Origin: Myxococcales bacterium
Lineage (GTDB): Bacteria; Myxococcota_A; Polyangia; Polyangiales; Ga0077539
DNA length: 64,000 nt
Direction: 5' to 3'
NCBI GenBank assembly: GCA_016792845.1
Contig: JAEUKH010000023.1
Span: 1 to 64,000, forward strand
The notes under the pieces are model-generated. The model did no database searches. It was not told where the DNA came from and was given only the letters and a program-made list of their open reading frames with translations. Shown here one piece after another: positions 31,231 to 39,287 of the stretch; the stretch's first letter is position 1; each line of letters begins with the position of its first letter. A program made the translations under genes and the position numbers.

Positions 31231-31931
31231 AGATTGCTCGGGGGGTTGTTGATCTCGACGGCGCGGTAGCGCACGGTGCCGATGTTGGGCTCGTCGCTGG
31301 CGCCCTCGTAACGGCGCAGGGTCACCTCCCAGACGAGGGGGAGGCCCACCTCGCGGGTGACGAGATCGACGAGGCGCCGGGCCCCGAGGCGGGCGAGGGC
31401 GGCGGTGAAGAACGCGCGGAGCGGCTCGACCGAGGGCGCCGTGGGGGCGGTGATCCAGCGGGCGACGACCTCGACGGCGAGGCGACCCCCGGCGAAGCGC
31501 AGGGCGGTGACGAAGCGGCCGCCCTCGGTGCGCACATTGGCGACGAGCTCGCCCGGGTCGAGGCGGGTGAAGGTGGGCTCTGCCTCGACGGCGCCGGCGA
31601 TGGGGCCGAGGCCCTCGGTGTCGGCAAGAAAGGCCAGCGCGGCGGCGCGGTCGGTCACGGCGCAGCGACCCTCGGCGCAGCGCGTGGCCTCGGCCTCGGG
31701 GGCGCTCCATTGGGCCGAGACGTTGCGCGCGACGACGGCGCCGCGGGCGCGCTGATCGAAGACGGCGAGGGCGAGCTCGGGGTGTTCGACGGTCGAGCTG
31801 TTGTCACCGCCGACCCGTTCTGTGTATCGAAGGGCCCAGCCTGAGTGCAGCGGCGGCGGCGGGGGGCGGCTCGAACACGCCGCGGCCCCGCAGAGCGCGA
31901 CGAGCGCAAACCAGAGGGGCCGTCGGGGCAT
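31227..31931 (-). CDS. Putative lipoprotein of unknown function
   Basis: 234 residues from ATG 31931 (a frame from 31949 would add six). Signal MPRRPLWFALVALCGAAACS with lipobox AAAC. The rest is an alpha/beta protein without a recognised motif; one Cys pair (RCAEGRC). It is divergent from the epimerase gene with only 23 bases between starts. Confidence 0.68.
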   Translation of the reverse strand: MPRRPLWFALVALCGAAACSSRPPPPPLHSGWALRYTERVGGDNSSTVEHPELALAVFDQRARGAVVARNVSAQWSAPEAEATRCAEGRCAVTDRAAALAFLADTEGLGPIAGAVEAEPTFTRLDPGELVANVRTEGGRFVTALRFAGGRLAVEVVARWITAPTAPSVEPLRAFFTAALARLGARRLVDLVTREVGLPLVWEVTLRRYEGASDEPNIGTVRYRAVEINNPPSNL

Positions 31932-31954
31932 CTCAGCGTGAGGAGTCATTGTCG

Positions 31955-32860
31955 ATGCACGTGGGGATGGTGGGTGCCACGGGGTTTCTGGGGCGGCAGA
32001 TGGTGCGGGTGCTGCAATCGCGCGGCGACCGCGTCACGGTATTCTCGCGCGATCCGCTGCGGGCCCGCAACGCGCTTGCCGGGGTCGAAGATTTTCGCCC
32101 GCTCGAAGGCCTGAGCCGCGAGGCCTGCGCCGACCTCGACGCGCTCATCAACCTCGCGGGCGAGCCCGTGATGGGCGAACGCTGGAGCCCCGCCTTCAAG
32201 GCCCGCATCCGCGAGAGCCGGGTGCGCGCGACCCGGGCTACTGTGCAGGCCCTCGCGCGAGAGGGCGAGGCGGGGCCGAGGGTGCTCCTCAACGCGAGCG
32301 CGGTCGGGTACTACGGGCCGCGGGGCGACGAGGCCGTCGACGAGTCGGCGGGGCCGGGCGATGACTTCCTCGCGAGGGTGTGCGTCGATTGGGAGCGCGA
32401 GGCCCGCGCGGCCGAGGGGCTCGGGGCGCGGGTGGTGCGGCTCCGCATCGGGGTGGTGCTCGGTGACGGCGGGGCCCTCGAAAAGATGGCCTTGCCGTTC
32501 AAGCTGGGCCTCGGCGGGCCGATGGGCTCAGGGCGGCAGTACTTGCCTTGGGTCCACGTCGAAGACATCGCGCGGATGACCATGTTCGCCCTCGACCATC
32601 CGACCCTCTCGGGCCCGCTGAACCTCACCGCACCGGAGCCCGCCCGCTCGGCCGAGTTCGCCGCGGCGATGGGCAGGGTGCTGCATCGCCCGGCCTTCAT
32701 GCCCACCCCCGCGTTTGTGCTGAAAATGGCCGTCGGAGAGGGGGCCGAGGCGGTGCTCACGGGCCAGCGCGCGGTGCCCCGGGCGCTCGGCGAGGCGGGC
32801 TACCAGTTTCGATTCACCGACCTCGACGAGGCCCTGCGCGACGTCTTACGGCGGGCCTGA
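31955..32860 (+). CDS. TIGR01777 family NAD-dependent epimerase/dehydratase-like protein
   Basis: 301 residues. Rossmann opening MVGATGFLGRQMVRVL and signature segments NLAGEPVMGERWSPAFK and NASAVGYYGPRGDE are diagnostic of the TIGR01777/YfcH group, extended short-chain dehydrogenase-like proteins without an established substrate. ATG 31955 was chosen since AGGAG ends 9 bases upstream; the TTG at 31949 is too close. Confidence 0.92.
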   Translation: MHVGMVGATGFLGRQMVRVLQSRGDRVTVFSRDPLRARNALAGVEDFRPLEGLSREACADLDALINLAGEPVMGERWSPAFKARIRESRVRATRATVQALAREGEAGPRVLLNASAVGYYGPRGDEAVDESAGPGDDFLARVCVDWEREARAAEGLGARVVRLRIGVVLGDGGALEKMALPFKLGLGGPMGSGRQYLPWVHVEDIARMTMFALDHPTLSGPLNLTAPEPARSAEFAAAMGRVLHRPAFMPTPAFVLKMAVGEGAEAVLTGQRAVPRALGEAGYQFRFTDLDEALRDVLRRA

Positions 32861-32870
32861 GCGGCGCGGC

Positions 32871-33311
32871 TCACTCTGAGCCCGCGCGGAGCCGCGAGCG
32901 CACCTGCATGAGCAGCGCCCCGAGGCGGTTCTTGCCCGTGCCGTCGCCCACGCCCCAATACGCGTCGTGGGGGGCGGCCTCGATGAGGGCCTCTTCGCCG
33001 GTCGCGAGGAGCGCCGCGCGCAGGTCGGGGTGTTGCGTAAACTTCGCCACCAGGGCCTCGCGCATGATGTCTTCTTTGACGGTCTCCCAGTCGGGGCGGA
33101 GGGGCTTCGAGGGGTCGCGCCCGAGGGCCTTGGCCTCGGCGGGGCTCGGCGCTTGACGCACCACCTCTTCGTGCCCCGTGCCCGCAAACTTCTTCGCCTG
33201 AAAGTAATGCTCTGACGTGTGCCAGAAGCGCCCTTCGAGGGTGAAGCCGTGCGGCGAGAAGTTCGACAGGAAGCCGTACGGGTCGCGCTCGCGATAGAAA
33301 CGAATGCTCAT
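32871..33311 (-). CDS. NADAR (YbiA-like) domain protein
   Basis: 146 residues, a single NADAR domain: FYRERDPYGFLSNFSPHGF, the core WHTSEHYFQAKKF with the conserved Glu, and YWGVGDGTGKNRLGALLMQVR. Family members are N-glycosidases; E. coli YbiA acts on riboflavin intermediates, and other NADAR proteins have been reported to remove ADP-ribose from guanine in nucleic acid. Which applies here is not evident. It is convergent with the epimerase gene (10-base gap) and lies 12 kb from PARP. Confidence 0.93.
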   Translation of the reverse strand: MSIRFYRERDPYGFLSNFSPHGFTLEGRFWHTSEHYFQAKKFAGTGHEEVVRQAPSPAEAKALGRDPSKPLRPDWETVKEDIMREALVAKFTQHPDLRAALLATGEEALIEAAPHDAYWGVGDGTGKNRLGALLMQVRSRLRAGSE

Positions 33312-33569
33312 GGGGCCGATGCTCGGTCGCTCTTCGGAGCCCCAGTCATCACCCAGCGGGGTGCGCCGGCCGAAGAATTCACAGCGCCGAAGTCTGCCAC
33401 AGACCTCTCACCGCGGGCAGCGTCTCGACGCCGCGAGGCGATTTTGAAGCGCCGCGAGAGCGCAACCGGCGGTGAATGTGCCCAGCGTCGCGTACGTTTC
33501 GATGAAGCGCCTGATGCGGCAAGTCTTGCCCCAATGATCAGATCGGCGCAGAGTCGGAAGGCCATGACC

Positions 33570-34892
33570 ATGCGCACCCGGGGATTCGCCAGGCACATTC
33601 TCGCGACCATCTTCGCCGTCAGCGGCGTGTCGTGGGCGCAGGTCGTTGATTTCACCGGCAACTACACCACCTCGTCGCACACCACGGTGAGCGTCACGTC
33701 GCCCATCAGCACCACCGAAGAGCGCAACACGCGCGAGCGCGCGGTGGTCGAGCAGAGCGGCAACCAGGTGCAGATTCATGTCACCAACGATCGCGGCGAG
33801 CGCTGCGAGCTCGTCGGCAACCGCAGCGGCGAGAACAGCCTCTCGTTCTCGGCGGGGCAACGCTGCACGATGACCGACCCGGTGCACAACGTCGCGATGA
33901 ACCTCTCGCTCCGCCGCGGCACGGGGAGCCTCCGGGGCAACAACCTCTCGCTCTCGCTCCTGTGGGACGCCTCGGGGTCGGGCCTCTTCGCCATCACCGG
34001 CACGGCCAACCAGCGCGTGAGCGGCTCCCGGCCCAATGCGCCCGCCCAGGCCGCCGCGCCCGCCCCGACGCCGGTCGCCCCCGCGGTCGCCCCGATGCCG
34101 ACGCCCATCGTCGCCGCCCCCGTCGAGATCGCCCCCGCGGTGCCCCAACCCGTCGCCCTCGGCCCCGCGGCGGCGCCGCCCGTTGAGACCGGGCGCCGCG
34201 GCCGTCGCGACCGTCGCGCTGTGACCCCGGCCCCCGTGGTGGCGACGCCCACTCCCGCGGTGCCCGTCGCGCCCGCTGCGCCGCCGCCGCCTCCGGCCGA
34301 GCCGCCGCCGCCGGCGGTGCCGACCCTGTGGGGCATTCCCTTGACGGGCTTGCCCATCCCGGTGATCAGCACCATGGGCGAGCCGAGCCCCGCGCCCGCG
34401 CCCTCACCCGCCGCGCCCTCGGCCTGGGGTACCGCCGCGCCCGCCGCGCCCGCCGCGCCCGCCGCGCCGAGCGCCTGGTCGAACAGCCCGGTGGCGGCTC
34501 CCGGTGCGGCGCCTGGCCCGGCCCCGCAGCCGCTCCAGCCCGTGCCGGGCCCCACGCCGACGGCTTCGGCTTGGGGGCCTGCGGCGCCTGCGCCCGCCCC
34601 GCGTCCGATGCAACCCGTGGGTCCTCCCCAAGGCGCCTGGTCGAACACGCCCGCCCCGAGCCAGACGGTGGGTTGGGGCGCACCCGCACCCGCACCGGCG
34701 CCCGCGCCCGCGCCCGCGCCGTCGTTCGGCACCGGCGGGCCTGCGCTGATCGGCTTCCCCGGGGCGACGCAGCCCGTGGGTGGGCCCGCGCCTGCGCCCG
34801 CGCCGACCCAGTGGCCCCAACCCGCGCCCGCGCCGGGTGCGCGCAGCACGGGTCCGGGCATCGTTCTCGGCCCCGGAGTCGCTCCGCGCTGA
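33570..34892 (+). CDS. Secreted protein with small beta domain and long Pro/Ala tail
   Basis: 440 residues. ATG 33570 was chosen since GGAAGG ends 8 bases upstream; ATG 33564 is the alternative. Signal peptide MRTRGFARHILATIFAVSGV... with cleavage near SWA-QV. Residues ~25-150 look like a compact beta domain (DFTGNYTTSSH, NQVQIHVTNDRG) with a Cys pair. The remaining two thirds is low-complexity Pro/Ala with Gly, including repeats of APAP and SAWG. Function unknown; the tail may span or contact the cell wall. Confidence 0.75.
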   Translation: MRTRGFARHILATIFAVSGVSWAQVVDFTGNYTTSSHTTVSVTSPISTTEERNTRERAVVEQSGNQVQIHVTNDRGERCELVGNRSGENSLSFSAGQRCTMTDPVHNVAMNLSLRRGTGSLRGNNLSLSLLWDASGSGLFAITGTANQRVSGSRPNAPAQAAAPAPTPVAPAVAPMPTPIVAAPVEIAPAVPQPVALGPAAAPPVETGRRGRRDRRAVTPAPVVATPTPAVPVAPAAPPPPPAEPPPPAVPTLWGIPLTGLPIPVISTMGEPSPAPAPSPAAPSAWGTAAPAAPAAPAAPSAWSNSPVAAPGAAPGPAPQPLQPVPGPTPTASAWGPAAPAPAPRPMQPVGPPQGAWSNTPAPSQTVGWGAPAPAPAPAPAPAPSFGTGGPALIGFPGATQPVGGPAPAPAPTQWPQPAPAPGARSTGPGIVLGPGVAPR

Positions 34893-34925
34893 GATCTGCG
34901 ATACCCTGGCCCGGTTGGAGGTTTC

Positions 34926-37364
34926 ATGCCGATCGCCAGGGCGCACCGGGGGTGCACGGGGCTCGTCCTCGGAGTGGCCGCACTCCTCGGATGTTTTGAC
35001 GAAACGTCAAATGTCATTGAGCCCGATGGGGCCGTATTCGTCACCGATCTTGGCCAATCGAGCGACGCTTCAGATGCGAGTGTTGACGCACCGTCAGCAA
35101 TGACCGACACCCCCGAGGGTGAGGTCTTCGACGGCGGAGGCGAGGCTGGTGCCGACGATGCGGCTCCCGGCGACGCGGGCGAGGCAGACGGGCCGACGGG
35201 CGACGGGGGGCGACGGTGCGGGCTCGACAACGACTGCCGCGAGCCGGGGGTGCCTTACTGCGATTTGGCCACGGGGCGCTGCGTGGCGTGTCGGGTCGAC
35301 GGCGCAGACTGTCAACGCGGCCAGCGCTGCGACCCGGCGAGCGGCGCTTGTGTCGAGGGGTGCTCGCGCCAAGAAGACTGCACCCGCGGCGAGGCTGACG
35401 CGGGGGGCCCTCCGCTGCGCTGCGACCTGAACCGCGGCGTCTGCGTGGCCTGCATGAGCGACGACGAGTGCCCGCTCCGTACGATCTGCGCCGAGGGGCG
35501 CTGCGTCACGGGCTGCAACGAGCGTCGGGGCTGCGCCGTGGGCGAGGTCTGTTGCAGCAACAGCTGCGTCGAGACGGCGACCGAGCTGGCCCACTGCGGC
35601 GGCTGCGGCATGCGCTGCGAGGGCGCCAACGCCGTGACCAGCTGCACCAACGGCGCCTGCGCCATCGACCGATGCAACGAGGGCTTCGCCAACTGTGACG
35701 CCCAACGCGAGAACGGCTGCGAGGCCGACCTCCGTTCGAGCCCCGCCCACTGCGGTCGCTGCGGCAACGCGTGCCCGCGGGTGCCCAACGCCGAGCAGAT
35801 CGCCTGCACCGGCGGCCGCTGCGGCTTCTCGTGCGCGAGCGGATACGCCGACTGCGACGGCAACGGCACCAACGGCTGCGAGCGCAACCTCGACGGCGAC
35901 GCCGCCCACTGCGGCCGCTGCGGCAACGTGTGCCCCCTGCGGCCGGGCGCGAGCGCGGTCAACTGCACCCGCGGGGTGTGCGGCGTGGTCTGCAACGCCG
36001 GGCTCGGCGACTGCGACGGCGACCTCACCAACGGCTGCGAGACCAACGTCCGGAGCAGCCTCCTTCACTGCGGCGCGTGCGGCAACGCGTGCCCGAGCGG
36101 GCCCAACAGCGAGGCCACCTGCACCCTCGGGCGCTGCGGGCTGAGCTGCGCGGCAGGCTTCGGCAACTGCGACGGCGACGCGTCGAACGGGTGCGAGACC
36201 GACCTCCGTACGAGCACCGCCCACTGCGGCGCGTGCGCTCGGAGCTGCGCGGTGATGGGCGGCACCGCGGCCTGCGTGGCCTCGGCGTGCACCGTCGCGG
36301 CCTGCGGGAGCGACTTCGCAGACTGCGATCGCACCGTGTCGAACGGCTGCGAGGCCGATTTGCGCGCCAACCCGCAGCACTGCGGCGCGTGCGGCACGGT
36401 GTGTCCGTCGCGCCCCAACGCGGCCGGGCAGTGCGTCAACCGTCAGTGCGCGGTGCTCTGCAACCCTGGCTTCGTCGAGTGCGACGGCAACCCGTCGAAC
36501 GGCTGCGAGGTCGACACCCGCACGAGCGTGGCCCACTGCGGCGGCTGCGGTCGGGTCTGCACCGTCGCCAACGGCACGCCGTCTTGTGTGGGGGGCGCCT
36601 GCGCGGTCGGGTCGTGCCAGCCGGGGCGCGGCAACTGCGACAACAACGTCGCCAACGGCTGCGAGGCCGACCTGGTCACCGACACGAACAACTGCGGGGC
36701 CTGCGGTCGGCGCGGCGTCGAGGTGTGCGACGGGCTCGACAACGACTGCGACGCGCAGATCGACGAGGGCTGCCCGACGGGCCTCGAAGGGCTCGACGTG
36801 TACGACTTCTCGGCCGCGCTCTACGGCACCGGCGTCGTGAGCTACGACATCGCGTGCCCCGCGGGCACCGTGGTCACGGGCTACAACGGCCGCACCACGA
36901 CGCTCTCGACGCGGTACCCCACGGGGCTCCAGCTCCGCTGCGGTCGCCCCCGCATCTTCGAGAACCGCGCGACGGTGCCCTTCACCTACCAGGTGGTGCT
37001 CGACGACGCGGGCACCTCGGCCTTTGCGGGCGCGAGCTCGGGCCTCACGTTTAACCTCGCGTGCCCGGCCAACGCCTTCGTGAACGTCGTCTCGGGGCGG
37101 TACTCGAGCTACGCGCTCCAGCTCGGGTTCGCCTGCGCGCAGTGGTCGCTCGCGGGCTCGCCCTCGCTCGGGTGGACCCTCGTGCGCACCGCGGTCGGCT
37201 CGGCCCAGGCCTTCGGCCTCGCGTCGGGCACGTCGTTCACCCACACCACGCCCCTTGAGGGCAACAACGGCAGCGCCCTGCGGAGCCTGACCGGCCGCCA
37301 CGCGACCTACTTCTACTCGATGACCGCGCGCGCCACGGCCCCCTCGGTGGTCAGCCGACCCTGA
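34926..37364 (+). CDS. Large Cys-rich lipoprotein with seven NGCE repeats
   Basis: 812 residues. Lipobox LLGC (Cys at residue 23), an Asp/Ala-rich linker, then Cys-rich segments. From about residue 235 there are seven repeats of roughly 45 residues with pattern C-x-GF-x-DCDG-x-NGCE-x-DL-x-HCG-x-CG-x-CP. A Notch/MopE-like DGLDNDCDAQIDEGCP closes the repeats. The last 190 residues are a beta-rich domain with few Cys. Such modules are found in secreted myxobacterial proteins; ligand unknown. Two palindromes (34995-35011, 35081-35099) lie in the linker codons. Confidence 0.8.
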   Translation: MPIARAHRGCTGLVLGVAALLGCFDETSNVIEPDGAVFVTDLGQSSDASDASVDAPSAMTDTPEGEVFDGGGEAGADDAAPGDAGEADGPTGDGGRRCGLDNDCREPGVPYCDLATGRCVACRVDGADCQRGQRCDPASGACVEGCSRQEDCTRGEADAGGPPLRCDLNRGVCVACMSDDECPLRTICAEGRCVTGCNERRGCAVGEVCCSNSCVETATELAHCGGCGMRCEGANAVTSCTNGACAIDRCNEGFANCDAQRENGCEADLRSSPAHCGRCGNACPRVPNAEQIACTGGRCGFSCASGYADCDGNGTNGCERNLDGDAAHCGRCGNVCPLRPGASAVNCTRGVCGVVCNAGLGDCDGDLTNGCETNVRSSLLHCGACGNACPSGPNSEATCTLGRCGLSCAAGFGNCDGDASNGCETDLRTSTAHCGACARSCAVMGGTAACVASACTVAACGSDFADCDRTVSNGCEADLRANPQHCGACGTVCPSRPNAAGQCVNRQCAVLCNPGFVECDGNPSNGCEVDTRTSVAHCGGCGRVCTVANGTPSCVGGACAVGSCQPGRGNCDNNVANGCEADLVTDTNNCGACGRRGVEVCDGLDNDCDAQIDEGCPTGLEGLDVYDFSAALYGTGVVSYDIACPAGTVVTGYNGRTTTLSTRYPTGLQLRCGRPRIFENRATVPFTYQVVLDDAGTSAFAGASSGLTFNLACPANAFVNVVSGRYSSYALQLGFACAQWSLAGSPSLGWTLVRTAVGSAQAFGLASGTSFTHTTPLEGNNGSALRSLTGRHATYFYSMTARATAPSVVSRP
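34995..35011. repeat. TTGAC-N5-GTCAA palindrome in lipoprotein linker
   Basis: Arms TTTGACG and CGTCAAA around AAA, in codons just after the lipobox. Confidence 0.8.
35081..35099. repeat. TTGAC-N5-GTCAG near-palindrome in lipoprotein linker
   Basis: TGTTGACG-CAC-CGTCAGCA, one mismatched pair; same spacing as its neighbour 86 bp away. Confidence 0.65.
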
Positions 37365-37367
37365 CAG

Positions 37368-37384
37368 TTTGACAGTCTGTCAAA
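37368..37384. repeat. Perfect 17-bp palindrome at a convergent junction
   Basis: Arms TTTGACAG and CTGTCAAA around T. It fills the gap between the stop of the Cys-rich lipoprotein gene and the end of the opposing gene. Confidence 0.88.
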
Positions 37385-39287
37385 CTTCGTCGAAGAGCCA
37401 ATCGAGGAAGCCCCCCGAGGTGGCGACGAAGACCGCCTCGGCGGCTTCGCGCGGCGCGTCGGGGGCGTCGAGCTGCCACCGAACGAGCGCGCCGAGGCAG
37501 GTCTCGGCGAGGCCGAGGGTGTCGAAGCCGAGCGCTGCGATGCCGCGGGCGTGCGCGTCGCCCTTCACCGCGGCGAGGGTCTCTGAGAGGGCCAAGAGCT
37601 CGCCCGGCTCTGGCGTGACGCCTCCTGCGGCCCGGGCCCGGAGGCCCTCAAGGTTCGCCATGAAGAAGCGCTCGGTCTCGGCGCTGGCCACCACCGCCGG
37701 GGTGTCATCGTCGTCGGGCGAGGGCGCGCTCACGGTGCCGTCGACGAGCAGCGCCAGGAGCGTGCGGGCGCAGAGCGCGTCGATCGACGAAGCGTCGAGC
37801 GGCTCGGCCTCGCGCAAGGTCTTGATGGCCTTGAGGGCGTCGCGGGCCTCGTCGACGACGCCGCACTTGAGCACGAGCGCGGCGAGGGTGAACACGCTCC
37901 GGGCGTCGATGCGACGGAGGTCGGCGCTGTGAAGGTCTTCGGGGTCTCGGCCGATGAGCAAGCCCAGCGCCTCGAAGCCCATCGCGGTGTCGGGAAACAA
38001 CAGCGCCGAGGCCATGCACTGCGCCCAATGCACCACCTCGGCGCCGTCGACGTCGAGCCCCAGGAGCGACCGTGCCAGCGACACCCGCGCGAAGGCCCCG
38101 AGGCCCCGCGGCCGCAGCGCTTCGACCTCTGAAATGCTTGACGCTCTGTCAAACTCTGACGGGTCGAGCACGCCGAGTGCGAGCCGCGCGAGCAGCGCCT
38201 CGACGGGTTCGGGGCAGGGGTGCGCCCTGAGCGTCGCCGCGAAGCGTCGCGCCGAGAGGCGCCAGAGGCGCGGGCTGAGCTGGGGGTGGCACACGGTGTC
38301 GAGTCCGTCGACCACCGCGATGAGGTCGAGGGTGTGGGCCGCGGTGACCGCCACCCAGGCCGTCACGGTGTGGGCCCGGCCCTCGGAGAGACAGTATTTG
38401 GTGAGGTTGAAGCGTATCCGCCGAGAGGCCGCGAGCGGCGCTTCGAGCGCGTCGTCGAGGGTCACCGTCAGGGCCGGGGTGAGCGCGAGGCTCAAACAGA
38501 GCGCCCCCGCCTGATGGGCCACAGGGTCGGTACGGAAGCGCCCCAAATCGAGCCGCGCGACAGCCGGAAGCGCCGCCCCCGCGGCGAGCCCCAAGCGCTT
38601 CGGCACCGTACGAAACGCGGGCACAAACGCACGCACCCCAGAGCCTCGCTCGCCGCGGACGAGCGGCTGCCCCTCAAGCCGCAAGAGCCCCGCCAGGGTG
38701 GGCGTCAGCATCACCGCGTCTTGCAAGAGGTGCGACAAGACCGGGCGCCGCGTCGGGTCGTCGGCGTCGAGCTCCGAGAGCTGGTCGCGGAGGCGAAGCA
38801 GCTCAAACTTTGACGGAGCGTCAAGGTGCCACACCCCGTACCAGGTCGCGCGGCCGTGGGGGTCGCAGGTGAGCCCGAGGAGCCTCACGGTGCCGCTCAG
38901 CCCGGGGGCGCTCTGCTGCGAATCGGCTTGTAGACCCGATGCGGGCGCGCTCTGGGCGAGGCCGACCTCGACGCGCATGAGGTCACACTCGACCTCCCAG
39001 CGCCGGTGCCAGGCGCACAGACGCTGGCTGGCCTCCCAGGCCCGGCGGGTCGCCGCGGCCCGCGTCTCGGGCGCCGAAGTCGCTACGTTTACCAGCGCTT
39101 CGCGAAGGTCTGACAGTACGTCAAGGCTAGCCCCGAGGCCCAGCCCGCGGGCGGTCTCGGCGAGGTCTGAGAGGGCGTCAGGGAGCTCAGGGTCGGGGTA
39201 CGCCACCCCCGCCACGGCGAGCTGCGAGAGCACCTCGGCGAGGTCGCCGAGCCAACGCGCGAGGGCCCGCGCGGCGTCGTCGCTCAC
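37380..39287 (-). CDS. Uncharacterised 635-residue protein, second gene of a two-gene operon
   Basis: Acidic, Ala/Leu-rich, largely helical by composition. No signal peptide, membrane segment or motif I recognise. GTG 39287 was chosen because its GTGA overlaps the stop of the upstream gene (39284-39286) and GGAG lies 9 bases upstream; an ATG at 39302 is the alternative. The gene carries three internal TTGAC-N5-GTCAA-type sequences (38138, 38810, 39110) in addition to the one at its end. What the pair does is unknown. Confidence 0.72.
   Translation of the reverse strand: MSDDAARALARWLGDLAEVLSQLAVAGVAYPDPELPDALSDLAETARGLGLGASLDVLSDLREALVNVATSAPETRAAATRRAWEASQRLCAWHRRWEVECDLMRVEVGLAQSAPASGLQADSQQSAPGLSGTVRLLGLTCDPHGRATWYGVWHLDAPSKFELLRLRDQLSELDADDPTRRPVLSHLLQDAVMLTPTLAGLLRLEGQPLVRGERGSGVRAFVPAFRTVPKRLGLAAGAALPAVARLDLGRFRTDPVAHQAGALCLSLALTPALTVTLDDALEAPLAASRRIRFNLTKYCLSEGRAHTVTAWVAVTAAHTLDLIAVVDGLDTVCHPQLSPRLWRLSARRFAATLRAHPCPEPVEALLARLALGVLDPSEFDRASSISEVEALRPRGLGAFARVSLARSLLGLDVDGAEVVHWAQCMASALLFPDTAMGFEALGLLIGRDPEDLHSADLRRIDARSVFTLAALVLKCGVVDEARDALKAIKTLREAEPLDASSIDALCARTLLALLVDGTVSAPSPDDDDTPAVVASAETERFFMANLEGLRARAAGGVTPEPGELLALSETLAAVKGDAHARGIAALGFDTLGLAETCLGALVRWQLDAPDAPREAAEAVFVATSGGFLDWLFDEV
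38138..38152. repeat. TTGAC-N5-GTCAA inverted repeat inside a gene
   Basis: TTGAC-GCTCT-GTCAA, five-base arms. Confidence 0.7.
38810..38824. repeat. TTGAC-N5-GTCAA inverted repeat inside a gene
   Basis: TTGACG-GAG-CGTCAA, six-base arms. Confidence 0.75.
39110..39124. repeat. Degenerate TTGAC-N5-GTCAA inverted repeat inside a gene
   Basis: CTGAC-AGTAC-GTCAA; one arm has C for T. Confidence 0.5.

Noticed and set aside
35094..37301. 735-residue minus-strand frame
   Set aside because: Antisense to the Cys-rich lipoprotein, Ala/Val/Arg-rich without motifs.
37368..37384. Intrinsic terminator
   Set aside because: The palindrome is A/T-rich with a one-base centre that cannot form a hairpin loop without losing pairs, and no T-run follows.
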